This document shows, piece by piece, positions 27,246-36,438 of a stretch of DNA of 64,000 nt; the stretch's first letter is position 1; every line of letters starts with the position of its first letter. Where the stretch lies: contig JBDHLD010000004.1 in the NCBI GenBank assembly GCA_039586035.1, forward strand, positions 62,001 to 126,000, given 5' to 3'. The notes under the pieces were generated by a model. It ran no database searches. It saw only the letters and a program-made list of their open reading frames with translations, and was not told where the DNA came from. The translations under genes were made by a program, and so were the position numbers. Source of the stretch: JBDHHQ01 sp039586035 (GTDB lineage: Bacteria > Gemmatimonadota > Gemmatimonadetes > Longimicrobiales > Gaopeijiaceae).

Positions 27246-28375
27246 CCCTGGATGCTCCCGTTCGTGCGAAGCTCTCGAGTGGCGTATGTCGAGGCCACCT
27301 GGACACTCTCGTTCGAGAGCGCCCGCCGGGCCCGGGCCCAGATCTTCCTCTGCGCCACGGGGAACGCGAGGCGCTCCAACCCTTCCGGCGATAGCCACCG
27401 ACTCGCGTCCCTCCCGGTCTCGGGCATCGACCGATCGGTAACGAAGAGGTAGGCGTGATAGCTGGCCCGGAAGTGCGTGAACGCGTGATGGACGACGTCG
27501 AGCGCCATGCCGGCCGGGTGGCTCGCGGGGCCCATCGCAGCGTGGAGCGCGAGCCGGCTCCCTGCATCGACCGAATGGGCCCCGTCGACCTCCGCTCCCG
27601 GGAACTCCCACAGGCCTCCCAGCAACCCGTCTTCTGGTCGTCGGCGCACCAGGACGCGACCGTCGGCGTCGACCACCACGCCCACCGCGAACGCTCGATG
27701 GGGGATCGCGCTGCGCACGGGTCGCTCGGGGCGGTCGAGAACCGTGCCCCGAACCCGGGCCAAACACCATGAGCGCAAGGGACACACGGTGCAGCCGGGC
27801 GACCTGGGCGTACAGACGGTGGCCCCCAGCTCCATCAACGCCTGGTTGAAGTCGCCAGGCTCGTCTGGGTCGACCAGGGCGGCAGCGTGGCGGTGCAGCT
27901 CCGCAGCCGTCGGCGCCGGCAGGTCGAGGAGCCTGGCCAGTACCCGCTTGACGTTGCCGTCGACGGCGGGCGTCACGACACCAAAGGCGATGCTACCGAT
28001 CGCTCCCGCGGTGTACGGTCCGATACCGGGGAGCGTCCGAAGCGCCGCCGGATCCGACGGCAGATCACCGGCGAAGCGATCCCGCACCTCCTGGGCGGCC
28101 CGGTGCAGGTTGCGAGCGCGGGAGTAGTATCCCAGCCCCTCCCACGCGTGGAGCACGTCGTCCACCTCCGCTCCGGCAAGCGCGGCCACGTCCGGGAACC
28201 GCTCCATCCACCGCCTGTAATAGGGAATGACGGACTCGACCCTGGTCTGTTGCAGCATGATCTCCGAGATCCAGATGGCGTAGGGGTCCCGGGTCCGGCG
28301 CCACGGGAGATCACGGCGGGCACGCCGGTAGTGGGCGAGCAGCCTCGTTCGGAGACTACGAGCAGGGGGGCTCAT
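27242..28375 (-). CDS. mutY: A/G-specific adenine glycosylase MutY
   Basis: A 377-residue DNA repair enzyme that removes adenine paired with 8-oxoguanine. Motifs are SEIMLQQTRV with the catalytic Glu, the helix-hairpin-helix LPGIGPYTAGAI, the catalytic Asp in VDGNVKRVL, the Fe-S cluster loop CTPRSPGCTVCPLRSWC (C-x6-C-x2-C-x5-C) and a C-terminal Nudix-like domain for 8-oxoG recognition. All key residues are present. The ATG at 28375 gives the family length. It shares a divergent promoter region with the VWA gene and overlaps the TPR gene downstream. Confidence 0.95.
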   Translation of the reverse strand: MSPPARSLRTRLLAHYRRARRDLPWRRTRDPYAIWISEIMLQQTRVESVIPYYRRWMERFPDVAALAGAEVDDVLHAWEGLGYYSRARNLHRAAQEVRDRFAGDLPSDPAALRTLPGIGPYTAGAIGSIAFGVVTPAVDGNVKRVLARLLDLPAPTAAELHRHAAALVDPDEPGDFNQALMELGATVCTPRSPGCTVCPLRSWCLARVRGTVLDRPERPVRSAIPHRAFAVGVVVDADGRVLVRRRPEDGLLGGLWEFPGAEVDGAHSVDAGSRLALHAAMGPASHPAGMALDVVHHAFTHFRASYHAYLFVTDRSMPETGRDASRWLSPEGLERLAFPVAQRKIWARARRALSNESVQVASTYATRELRTNGSIQG

Positions 28376-28491
28376 GGGCCCCAACCTACGTCCGTCCGCT
28401 CGGAAGCGCAGCGATCTTCTCACTGGTGACCCGAGAGGCTGAGCACACTACACTGGTCCGAGTCGGTACACGCCTACCCAGGAGCTTCTCC

Positions 28492-29781
28492 GTGCGCTTC
28501 ACCACCTACACGAAGTACAAGGGTCGCTGGCTCGACGCCCTGAATCTCGAGAGCCTCATGGAGCAGCTGTCCGACTTCCTGCTCAACGGAGGGTTCGCGG
28601 GAGGGCCCCACTTCCATCCCTACTGGGGATGGTCCGGGCTCGAGGAGAACGACTCGGTGGATGCCCTCAAGCGGGCGCTCCTCGAGGCACTCATGAAGAG
28701 CGGCCAGCTCACCCCCGAGATGGTGAACGAGCTACGGGGCGAAGGCCAGGGGGACGCCGACGTGCAGCGCCAGATCGCCGAGCTGCTGGACCAGCTGATC
28801 CAGAAGATGGTGGAGGAGGGATACATAACCCTGGAGGGCGGTCAGCCCACGTTGCCGGGCATGACGTACGACGTGACGGGGCAGGGCAAGATCGACGAAG
28901 CGAAGGAGGCCGCGCAGCAGGTCCAGTTCAACCTGACGAGCAAGGGCATGGACTTCCTCGGCTACCGGGCCCTCCGGAACCTCCTGGGCGCCATCGGCCG
29001 AGCCAATCTCGGATCCCACGACACTCCCGAGCTGGCTACAGGGGTGGCGGCCGATTCCGCGAGCCGGCCCTACCAGTTCGGTGACACGCTCAACCTCGAT
29101 ATTCCGGCCACGCTCAAGTCGGCCATCGAGCGGGAGGGACTGACCGTCCCCCTGAAGCTGGATTACTCCGACCTCATGGTGCACCAGACGGAGTACCGGT
29201 CGTCGTGTGCGACCGTGCTCATGTTGGACGTCTCACACTCCATGGTGTTGTACGGAGAAGACCGCTTCACGCCGGCGAAGAGGGTGGCTCTGGCGCTCAC
29301 GCACCTGATCCGCACGCAGTTCCCCGGTGACAGCCTGCGTGTCGTCACCTTCGGCGATCGCGCCGAGGAGATCCCGGTGTCCCGGCTGGCCCAGGCGCAG
29401 GTAGGTCCCTACCACACCAACACCGCCGAGGGCCTGGAGCTGTCCAGACGTCTGCTGCGCGCTCAGAAGAAGGACATGCAGCAGATCATCATGATCACGG
29501 ACGGGAAGCCCAGCGCCATCACGCTACCCGACGGCCGCGTCTACACGAATTCGGGAGGGCTCGACGCGACGATCCTCAAGGCCACCTACCGTGAGGTCGC
29601 CGCGTGTCGGAAGGCCGGCGTTCTGATCAACACGTTCATGTTGGCCCGTGACCCCTACCTGGTGCGGTTCGTGAAGAAGGTCTCGGAGATCGCGCGGGGG
29701 AAGGCCTATTTCACATCGACGTTGACGTTGGGCCAATACATCATGATGGACTTCCTGAAGCGGAAGCGGCGCAAGGTCTAG
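28492..29781 (+). CDS. VWA-domain protein, likely partner of the MoxR-like ATPase
   Basis: A 429-residue cytoplasmic protein with a helical N-terminal half and a C-terminal von Willebrand A domain. The metal-ion-dependent adhesion site reads DVSHSM (Asp246, Ser248, Ser250), followed by TDGKPSA with the later Asp. VWA proteins of this size without signal peptides typically pair with MoxR/ChlI ATPases, as in magnesium or cobalt chelatase. The GTG at 28492 is chosen because AGGAG lies 8 bases upstream. The candidate ATPase partner is at 22489-23958, separated by the opposite-strand TPR-mutY pair. Confidence 0.85.
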   Translation: MRFTTYTKYKGRWLDALNLESLMEQLSDFLLNGGFAGGPHFHPYWGWSGLEENDSVDALKRALLEALMKSGQLTPEMVNELRGEGQGDADVQRQIAELLDQLIQKMVEEGYITLEGGQPTLPGMTYDVTGQGKIDEAKEAAQQVQFNLTSKGMDFLGYRALRNLLGAIGRANLGSHDTPELATGVAADSASRPYQFGDTLNLDIPATLKSAIEREGLTVPLKLDYSDLMVHQTEYRSSCATVLMLDVSHSMVLYGEDRFTPAKRVALALTHLIRTQFPGDSLRVVTFGDRAEEIPVSRLAQAQVGPYHTNTAEGLELSRRLLRAQKKDMQQIIMITDGKPSAITLPDGRVYTNSGGLDATILKATYREVAACRKAGVLINTFMLARDPYLVRFVKKVSEIARGKAYFTSTLTLGQYIMMDFLKRKRRKV

Positions 29782-29815
29782 AGCCCCGCGGTGGGCGGGG
29801 GGCCCCACGCTGGAG

Positions 29816-30556
29816 CTAGCAGCCCATCTCGAGAGGGCGCACGGGAAGGCCCCTGGTGGCGGCCTGGGCCACGAAGTGCTCCGTGTAGACCCTTATCTGC
29901 AAGCCCCGGTCGTAGACCTCGACCATGTAGAAGTCCTGCGGGCTGAACGTCTCGAGGGCCCGACCCCCGTCGAAGAGATGCATCTCGTCCAGGCACACCT
30001 GCATGTGGCGCAGCCGACCGCGCCGCCAGACGCAGAAGTCGAGGGATCCGGGACCGCAGCGCCGCACGTGAGCCCCTGCCCGGGACTGAACGAGGGATAG
30101 CATGTCCAGAGCGCCCGACCGCGCCAGGTCGGCTTGCTCGAACACCCGCACCGACCCCTCGAAGAACCGCCGGCGGCGGTCCCAACGATTCGCCAGCACC
30201 TCGATGCCGTCCAGAAGGACCGGGTCGGGCCTCAGGAGGATCTGCAGCGGACGCCGCGCTTCGACGGTCCCGACGTCCAGCTCCGAGGTCACGTAGCCGA
30301 GGCGCTCGACGTAGAGGTAGTGGACCGGCGCCGAGGGCAGCTCCAGCACGAAACGTCCAAGGGAATCCGCGAGAAAGCCGGTGCGGAGCCCACGGGGCGC
30401 GACGAAGGCGCCCGCCAGGGGCGCTCCGGTCTCGAAGTCCAGGACCTCTCCGTGGACACGAGTCGTTGCCGCACCTTCCGCTTCCTGGGCCACGCCAGGG
30501 CGCGCCGGCAGGCCTGCGGTCAGCGTCGTCAGCGCACAGAATAGGATCAGTCGCAT
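29816..30556 (-). CDS. Secreted carboxypeptidase-regulatory-like / TonB-plug-like protein
   Basis: A 246-residue exported protein with a signal ending near AGLPARPGVA. Residues 30-105 form a CarboxypepD-regulatory-like beta-sandwich (RVHGEVLDFETGAPLAGAFV, DSLGRFVLEL). The rest resembles a TonB-receptor plug (SGALDMLSLVQSRAGAHV) but no barrel follows, so it is a short stand-alone plug form. Three cysteines in the plug could form disulfides. Such proteins are common in Gemmatimonadota and Bacteroidetes; the function is unknown. The ATG at 30556 directly precedes the signal. Confidence 0.75.
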   Translation of the reverse strand: MRLILFCALTTLTAGLPARPGVAQEAEGAATTRVHGEVLDFETGAPLAGAFVAPRGLRTGFLADSLGRFVLELPSAPVHYLYVERLGYVTSELDVGTVEARRPLQILLRPDPVLLDGIEVLANRWDRRRRFFEGSVRVFEQADLARSGALDMLSLVQSRAGAHVRRCGPGSLDFCVWRRGRLRHMQVCLDEMHLFDGGRALETFSPQDFYMVEVYDRGLQIRVYTEHFVAQAATRGLPVRPLEMGC

Positions 30557-30717
30557 CCTGCTCCCCGTGAGGTCCGATGCGCGAAGCGCTTGCGTTGGAG
30601 CCTCCAGCCCAAGATAGGTCGACGCGTGTCGCCCGTGCATGATCTACGCTCGGCGTGGCGACCTATTGCCCCACCACGGCCACACCCACCCGGGCCGGTT
30701 CGAGCCGTGAGACGCCT

Positions 30718-31398
30718 CTAACGCTCGACGCGGAACCGATCGACGCGGATCATGAGGTTGTGATTCACCCGAATCCCCACGATCCCGTGCGTGCTCAGGC
30801 CCGCGACGGACAGATCGGCCACCTCTTCACCGTTACATGAGAAGCGCACTCGGTCGCCCACGACCGAGACGGAAAGGTCGTTGGATATGTCGCCGTCCTC
30901 CATGGCGGCGACCCGAACGGCTTCCGATGAGACCCAGCCGTCCGAGACCTCCACCGTCGAATCGCCCGCCCTTTCCTTGATCACGAACCGTCCGTCGGCG
31001 CGGACCAGGAAGTAGGTGTAGCGTTGGTCCGGATCGTCCAGGGCCCGACCGCCGATGAAGAGGCCGAATCCCTCGCGGTGGCCCATGGGCGCGCCCAACT
31101 CGGTGAAGGCGGCAGAAACGGTGAAGTCGCCGGCATCGATGGACTCATCGGGCCTGTAGAGGATCCCCGATGGCCCGGTCCGTACCTCGAGGCCCCACTC
31201 ACCGGTGGTCACGCGGAAGTCCGCCGGATCCCGGTTCGACCGGTCCAGCCGGAGCGCGAGACCCTCCGGCAGGGCGGCGCCCGATTCCGCCGCCTGTCGC
31301 TCCGACCCGCTTCTGCCAGCCCCGTCGCCACACGCCACGGCCGCGGCGAGACAGGCGAGCAGCAGGGGGAGCGGTCTCGAAGTCGCTTGCAGGCTCAT
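30718..31398 (-). CDS. Lipoprotein with jelly-roll (LamG/DUF1080-like) domain
   Basis: A 226-residue lipoprotein: the signal LLLACLAAAVAC gives a lipid Cys at position 23, followed by a Ser/Gly/Ala linker. The mature domain has the jelly-roll pattern of family-16-like or DUF1080 proteins (GFGLFIGGRAL, YTYFLVRADGRFVIKERAG, GIVGIRVNHNLMIRVDRF). GGAGG stands at the ideal place before the ATG at 31398. It starts 23 bases after the transporter gene and is probably in the same operon. A sugar-binding role would be a guess. Confidence 0.78.
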   Translation of the reverse strand: MSLQATSRPLPLLLACLAAAVACGDGAGRSGSERQAAESGAALPEGLALRLDRSNRDPADFRVTTGEWGLEVRTGPSGILYRPDESIDAGDFTVSAAFTELGAPMGHREGFGLFIGGRALDDPDQRYTYFLVRADGRFVIKERAGDSTVEVSDGWVSSEAVRVAAMEDGDISNDLSVSVVGDRVRFSCNGEEVADLSVAGLSTHGIVGIRVNHNLMIRVDRFRVER

Positions 31399-31421
31399 CG
31401 GCGTCCTCCGGTCGGATCGAT

Positions 31422-32780
31422 TCAAGACGTGACTCCCTCGCCGAGGGGCAGCTCCTGCCGCCCCACCTGCGCCGCGACGAGGGTCGGCATCACCTGGCTG
31501 CGCGCTACCCGCTCGAGGAACAGGCCCTCCACGGCCAGGCCGATGGCCGCCGACAGCACGCCCAGGACCGCTCCGGCCTGACCCAGAGGGCCCAACGCTG
31601 CGACGGCCACCGCCAAAACGATGGCAACGCGCAAGGCTGCTCCCCAGCCCACCGCGTCCGAGCGGCCGCAACGGATGAAGAGCCCCTGGTAGTACTGTCG
31701 GTGTCCATACAGCAGCGGATAGGAGACCGCGAACGGGAGGGCAGCGCCGATGTCCGACAGCAGCCCAGGGTCGAGATCGAACACGGCCCCCAGCACCGGC
31801 ATGCGAACCGTGGGCAAGGCGACGACAGCGAGCACGACGGCGACCGCTGCGGCGAGGATCACGGACCAGCGCTGGGCGGAGCGATGGGCCGCCCTGCAAT
31901 CGACCAGCGCGATGCTGACGTGCTGGAACTGCCCGACGGGAGCCGTGAGGAACCAGGCCACCGCCTCTACGACGACGAACGCGGCGATGGCCTCGGCCGG
32001 GAACGGCGTCCGGGCCAGGACGCTGTTGATCAGCAGCGGCGTGCTCCACCAGAGCAGCACGTTCACCATGAGCGGGGTCGAGAACCGGAGCATCCGGTCG
32101 TCCTGGGCCCCCATCTCGACCCCCTCGGCCGCCACCGGGTGGTAGGCGCCGTCTGACCCCGCGCGGGTTGCCGCTACCATGACCGTCTCCACCAGGAGAC
32201 CCAGCGTAAAGGCGGCGGCGCCCACCCACGCACCTCCCTGCGTCAACACCGTGAGCGCCACGGCAACCGCGGCGAGCACACCAGTTCGAAAGCCCGTGGC
32301 CACCGCGATGGGGTTGGTCCGATGGCCGGCCACGAGACGACCCTGATGCACGGCTCGCACCGCCGTCAGCAGCGGCACCGGCGCAAGGAACGCCAGCGCC
32401 AACCGGGCTTCGTCGTAGATGTCCCCGGAAACGCCCATCCCGCGCCGGAAGATCCAGTCTCCCAGAGGTGTGAAGGCGGCGGCCGTAGCCAGCAACGAGA
32501 ACAGGAACCCCACCCGGACCCAGAATCCCAGCACCGGTCTGAAGGGTCTTCCGCCGAGCAGCTTCGTGGCCGCCACCTGCTGTCCCACCAGGAGGGGGCT
32601 GTACAGGACCCCGCACAGCGAGAACGCCACGCCGAAGCCGGCCAGCGCCGTGGCCGGGTTCACGCTCCTCGACATGGCGGAGGTGAGCAGCGGATTCGTC
32701 GCCGTGAGCAAGAGACTCGTCGCCGCCAGCGGCGCATAGAAGCGCGTGAAGCGATCGAAGGTGAGCGACGAGTGGGTCAT
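31422..32780 (-). CDS. MATE/ANKH-like multi-spanning membrane transporter
   Basis: A 452-residue integral membrane protein with about twelve hydrophobic helices. The N-terminal FYAPLAATSLLLTATNPLL and the pattern YSPLLVGQQVAATKLL with a conserved second half point to the MATE-like superfamily, closest in feel to the ANKH (progressive ankylosis) branch. The ATG at 32780 gives a cytoplasmic start MTHSSLTFDRF; the frame remains open upstream but that part is not hydrophobic or conserved. Export of a small molecule or an anion is plausible. The substrate cannot be told. Confidence 0.75.
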   Translation of the reverse strand: MTHSSLTFDRFTRFYAPLAATSLLLTATNPLLTSAMSRSVNPATALAGFGVAFSLCGVLYSPLLVGQQVAATKLLGGRPFRPVLGFWVRVGFLFSLLATAAAFTPLGDWIFRRGMGVSGDIYDEARLALAFLAPVPLLTAVRAVHQGRLVAGHRTNPIAVATGFRTGVLAAVAVALTVLTQGGAWVGAAAFTLGLLVETVMVAATRAGSDGAYHPVAAEGVEMGAQDDRMLRFSTPLMVNVLLWWSTPLLINSVLARTPFPAEAIAAFVVVEAVAWFLTAPVGQFQHVSIALVDCRAAHRSAQRWSVILAAAVAVVLAVVALPTVRMPVLGAVFDLDPGLLSDIGAALPFAVSYPLLYGHRQYYQGLFIRCGRSDAVGWGAALRVAIVLAVAVAALGPLGQAGAVLGVLSAAIGLAVEGLFLERVARSQVMPTLVAAQVGRQELPLGEGVTS

Positions 32781-32937
32781 GGGGTCGGGATCGAGCTCGA
32801 GGACGGCATCGGTCGGACGCCGACGGGTACGCGAGTCGGACGTTCTTCTTTCCGGCGCAGGGTCGAGACGGATATGGTAGCCCCAGGTGGGCCGGACGCG
32901 CGAGGAAGACGGGCTTGGCACAACCCCAGGAGAACCC

Positions 32938-33762
32938 ATGTCCGAGGCAGAAGACGCACTCCCCTTCGTTCAAGTCGACGCGTTCACGGATCGCCCGTTC
33001 GCCGGAAACCCGGCGGCCGTGCTGGTGCTCGAGAATCGGCTGGGCGACGACGCGATGCAGGCCATCGCCGCCGAGATGAACCTTTCGGAGACCGCCTTCA
33101 CGGGCCTGGACGATCAGGGTCGACGCTGGCTGCGCTGGTTCACCCCCGCCGTGGAGGTACCCCTGTGCGGGCACGCTACGCTGGCAACGGCCCACGTTCT
33201 GTTCGAGGGCGGCGAACCCGGGCCGCTGCGCTTCGAATCCGCCAGCGGCCCACTGACCGTGCACCGGGAGGACGGCCGGATCCGCATGGACTTCCCTTCG
33301 GACCCGCCCGCTCCCGCAACTCCGCCGGAGGGGCTCTTCGAAGGGTTGGGTTGCGCACCCAGCTCCCCGGCCCTTCGCAGCCGGCACGTCTGGCTTGTGC
33401 GTGTCGAGGACGAAACGACATTGCGGAGCCTGCGACCGCGCTTCTCGGCTCTCGGCGCCGTGGACCTGGGTGAAGGGGGACTAGGCGTCACGGTCACCGC
33501 CCCCGGCGACGGGCCGGTGGACTTCGTCTCGCGCTTCTTCTGCCCCTGGGTCGGCATCGACGAGGACCCGGTGACGGGCCTGGCCCATACCGTGCTGACC
33601 CCCTACTGGGCCGCGGAGCTCGGGCGCGAGACGATGGAGGCGCAACAGGTCTCGGGCAGGGGCGGTGCGCTCACCGTGCGGCTCGATGGCGCCCGGGTGC
33701 AGCTGAGCGGGAGCGCGGTGACGGTCTGCAGGGGAGAGATCGTGGCTCCGCTCCCCAGCTGA
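32938..33762 (+). CDS. PhzF-family isomerase/epimerase
   Basis: A 274-residue protein of the PhzF/diaminopimelate-epimerase fold. It shows VDAFTDRPFAGNPAAVLVL at the N-terminus, the conserved catalytic Glu in NLSETAFT, PLCGHATLATAH, and the second-half FCPWVGIDEDPVTGLAHTVL. PhzF itself isomerises a phenazine precursor. No phenazine genes are present, so this is one of the many stand-alone members of unknown substrate. AGGAG lies upstream of the ATG at 32938. It diverges from the transporter gene. Confidence 0.92.
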   Translation: MSEAEDALPFVQVDAFTDRPFAGNPAAVLVLENRLGDDAMQAIAAEMNLSETAFTGLDDQGRRWLRWFTPAVEVPLCGHATLATAHVLFEGGEPGPLRFESASGPLTVHREDGRIRMDFPSDPPAPATPPEGLFEGLGCAPSSPALRSRHVWLVRVEDETTLRSLRPRFSALGAVDLGEGGLGVTVTAPGDGPVDFVSRFFCPWVGIDEDPVTGLAHTVLTPYWAAELGRETMEAQQVSGRGGALTVRLDGARVQLSGSAVTVCRGEIVAPLPS

Positions 33763-33851
33763 CCCAACGCGCGACGGGCGCGGCCCCCGGGGCCGAGCCC
33801 ACGGCGGCCGACATGGGGCGGGGGGGTTCTCGACAGCCTTCTAGTGTGGTG

Positions 33852-34622
33852 CTAGAAGGTGGCCTTGAGGCTCAGGTAGGCCTTCCCGGTGTCGTTGGAG
33901 CGGGCGCCGCGCTCCAACGCGAGGCTCTCGTAGTCGTAGTCGAAGTTGACTCCGACCGATATGACGCTGGTGAGCCGATAGTCCACGCTGTTGAGCGACC
34001 GAAACGTGAAATTCGACGCCTGGCCGAGCTCGGGACTGTAGAAGGTGCGAGTGTCGAACGACAGGCGCTCTCCCTCGCCGAAAGCGTGCCGGAGGCGGAG
34101 TCGGAATGAGGCGCGAGCCAGCAGATCGCTGCTGGGGCTCGATGAGGTCTGCTCGTGCGGGAACGTCTGCTCTCCCAGCACCGCTCCGCTCAGGTCGATG
34201 CGGGTGGCCCCCGCGTCGATGAACGTGTGCTTCAGGCCGATCCCGCCGTTGTAGCGGAAGTCGATGCGCTTCTCGAAGCTCTGCTCACCCGTCGCGAACA
34301 TGAAGGGACTCCACCTGGCCTGCGGGGCCCAGTCCAGCGAGGCGCTCCCGAGCCACGAGCGACGGCTCACCACGGACGCGCCCGTCTCCGCGTCCTTGGT
34401 CTCGCCGTAGTCGAAGCGGAGAGCGGCTGACAGCTCGTATGCGCTGTCCGTCTTCTCGACGGCGGCGCCTGCGGTGAACGCGGTCTGATCGACCTCACCG
34501 AAGAACACGCTGCCACCGGCCTCGATGTCCCACTCCCATGCGTCCTGAGCCGCAAGGCCGGCGCCTGGGAGCATGGTGGCGACGAGGGCGACCATCGGCA
34601 TCAGTCCTAGAGGGCGCATCAT
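33852..34622 (-). CDS. DUF481-family outer-membrane beta-barrel protein
   Basis: A 256-residue protein with a Sec signal (cleavage near GLAAQ, residue 25) and alternating amphipathic strands such as YELSAALRFDYGE and FRLRLRHAFGEG. It ends in an aromatic-terminated strand, AYLSLKATF, a classic outer-membrane C-terminus. The repeated pattern fits the YdiY/DUF481 family, whose members respond to salt or acid but have no firm function. This is evidence that the organism has an outer membrane. It is 108 bases downstream of the CxxCH protein gene. Confidence 0.87.
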   Translation of the reverse strand: MMRPLGLMPMVALVATMLPGAGLAAQDAWEWDIEAGGSVFFGEVDQTAFTAGAAVEKTDSAYELSAALRFDYGETKDAETGASVVSRRSWLGSASLDWAPQARWSPFMFATGEQSFEKRIDFRYNGGIGLKHTFIDAGATRIDLSGAVLGEQTFPHEQTSSSPSSDLLARASFRLRLRHAFGEGERLSFDTRTFYSPELGQASNFTFRSLNSVDYRLTSVISVGVNFDYDYESLALERGARSNDTGKAYLSLKATF

Positions 34623-34730
34623 GTGATCCTCGGTGGTGGTGCCACGACTTCCGAAGGGTACGACGCCATGGCCCCGACGAGCCGATGTCCACGGCTCGAC
34701 GGGAGTCGGGTCCGGGCGACCCGCGGGGCA

Positions 34731-35318
34731 TCAGCGCGCGGATTCGATCGTGTCGGACCAGGTCAGGATGAAGTCGCCCAGGGGTGAGTTGTCGCCATTG
34801 GCCGAATTGGCGGCCAGGTGAACGGTAACAGGCCCGCCGGAGGCGGGAGCCGTCCAGGTAAACGTCCAGGACACGACCGCTCCCCCCGCTGAGCCGACCT
34901 CCGTCTGGCGCACATAGTACACGGGCGTAAGCCCCAGGTAGCTCACCTGTGCGCGCTCGCCGACAGCCGCCAGCGCGCCCGCCTGGACACCTGGCGGCGG
35001 AGATCCGGTGAAGCGGAACGCGGCTTCGAACCCGGCGCGTTCCATGCCCTCGCTGGCCAGGACAACGGTCAGGAGATACGTCTCGCCCGGCTCGTACAGC
35101 TCCGGCAGGCCGCTCAGCTCCACCTGTCCGCTCCCGTCGGCGTCGAGCTCCAGCTCGTTGTGGCATACGTGACAGGTGGGCTCCCCGAACCCACCGGTGT
35201 GGCCCAGAGGCGGCCCCTCGGCGTGGGGCGCTGGCGTTGGGGCGAACCCCACCACCATGAGCGATCCCAGGATGGCCCCCGTCTGGAGGGCCGCCCCGGG
35301 GAGGTTGGGCAAGCTCAA
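34731..35318 (-). CDS. Secreted Reeler-like (choice-of-anchor V) protein with one CxxCH motif
   Basis: A 195-residue exported protein with a signal at residues 9-30. The mature protein begins near HTGGFGEPTCHVCHNEL, where CHVCH can bind a c-type heme. A Reeler-like beta-sandwich follows (GETYLLTVVLAS, AGFEAAFRFTG, VSWTFTWTAPA). This CxxCH-plus-sandwich form is known as the choice-of-anchor V type. It starts 6 bases after the lyase-like propeller stop, so the two are co-transcribed. Whether heme is attached is untested, and no cytochrome c maturation genes are in the window. Confidence 0.82.
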   Translation of the reverse strand: MSLPNLPGAALQTGAILGSLMVVGFAPTPAPHAEGPPLGHTGGFGEPTCHVCHNELELDADGSGQVELSGLPELYEPGETYLLTVVLASEGMERAGFEAAFRFTGSPPPGVQAGALAAVGERAQVSYLGLTPVYYVRQTEVGSAGGAVVSWTFTWTAPASGGPVTVHLAANSANGDNSPLGDFILTWSDTIESAR

Positions 35319-35324
35319 GCCAGC

Positions 35325-36365
35325 CTACTGACGGTCCGTCACGTTTTCCCGCTTCGGCGGCAGGTTGGCCCGGCCGATCGTGTTCGCGTCCGTGCCGAAC
35401 CAGACCACGTCGGTCTCGGGGTCGAAGTACATGTGGCGTATCGAGCCTCCACCACTGCCGACTTCCGTCACGCTGAAGAACTCTTCCGTCTCCGTGTCGA
35501 AGCCCACGAAGCGGTTCGGCTGAAGGCCTGTCTCGACGAACCAGACCCGGTCGTCCTCGTCGATGGCCACCCCGTAGGGACGCGAGTCCTCTCCGCCGGG
35601 ATTGGGCCACTCCCGGACCTCTCTGGTCTCCGGGTCGAGCCGGCCGAGGTATCCTCGTGCGTAGTCCACGTACCAAACGATGTCGTGGGAGTCGATTACG
35701 AGGCGTCGGGGCCGCGCGCCTTCGGGCAGCTCGTACAGGTCGAGCTCCATCTCGTCCTTGTTCACCCTGGCCAGGAGGTTGGTGTTGAAGAGCGTGGCCC
35801 ACGCCTCGTTCTCGGAGCTGACCTTGATCCCGTAGGGTCGGCTGCTGGGCGAGCGGCCGCCCTGGACCTCCGGGGCTTCGACCAGCCGAGTCTCGCGGGT
35901 CGCCTTGTCGAAGTAGCCGATGAAGTTCCCGCCCTGGACGGTGAACCAGAAGTTGCCGTCGGCGTCGTGGATCAGCGTGTGGGGGTCCCGGGCCCGCTCG
36001 TCCGGCATCATGAACTTCTCGATGTCACCCGTCTCCGGGTCGAGTCTGCCGAGGTGCGAGGCTCGGTTGCCGGTGTACCAGACCGTCCCGTCGGGATCGA
36101 CGACCTGGTTGTGGGGACCGGCGCCCTCCTCGAGGTCGAACCTGGTGAAGTCGCCAGTGGCCGGATCCAGGAACGCGACGTAGTCGGAGCGCTGGCCCAC
36201 GAACCAGACCCTGCCGTCAGGGCCCACCATGGGATCCCGGGGACGGCTCTGGGCCCACGGAACCTCCCATTCGTCGATCTCGATTTGCTGCTGTGCCGTG
36301 ACGTCTTGCGGCGAGGCCGGAAGCGCGAAGGCCACGGCCGCTGCGAGAAGGAGCAGGCGCTTCAT
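35325..36365 (-). CDS. Secreted virginiamycin-B-lyase-like beta-propeller
   Basis: A 346-residue exported seven-bladed propeller of the streptogramin lyase (Vgb) family. A signal of about 24 residues precedes blades with the repeated pattern DPDGTVWYTGNRASHLGRLDP, DADGNFWFTVQGG and DDRVWFVETG. Vgb linearises streptogramin B, but most family members in environmental bacteria are not resistance enzymes. AGGAG lies upstream of the ATG at 36365. The gene pairs with the CxxCH protein downstream, suggesting a periplasmic or surface role. Confidence 0.87.
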   Translation of the reverse strand: MKRLLLLAAAVAFALPASPQDVTAQQQIEIDEWEVPWAQSRPRDPMVGPDGRVWFVGQRSDYVAFLDPATGDFTRFDLEEGAGPHNQVVDPDGTVWYTGNRASHLGRLDPETGDIEKFMMPDERARDPHTLIHDADGNFWFTVQGGNFIGYFDKATRETRLVEAPEVQGGRSPSSRPYGIKVSSENEAWATLFNTNLLARVNKDEMELDLYELPEGARPRRLVIDSHDIVWYVDYARGYLGRLDPETREVREWPNPGGEDSRPYGVAIDEDDRVWFVETGLQPNRFVGFDTETEEFFSVTEVGSGGGSIRHMYFDPETDVVWFGTDANTIGRANLPPKRENVTDRQ

Positions 36366-36438
36366 GGCGGATCTCCTCTTGTGGGATCTCGAGATTGCCG
36401 GTTCCGGGTAGACACGCGGCAGGGTCGAAGTGCTGGCC

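Noticed and set aside
30718..33387. Single 889-codon reverse frame running across 30718-33387
   Set aside because: Only its last 226 codons make a sensible lipoprotein with its own SD sequence; the rest is an Arg/Gly-rich shadow of the membrane transporter in another frame.
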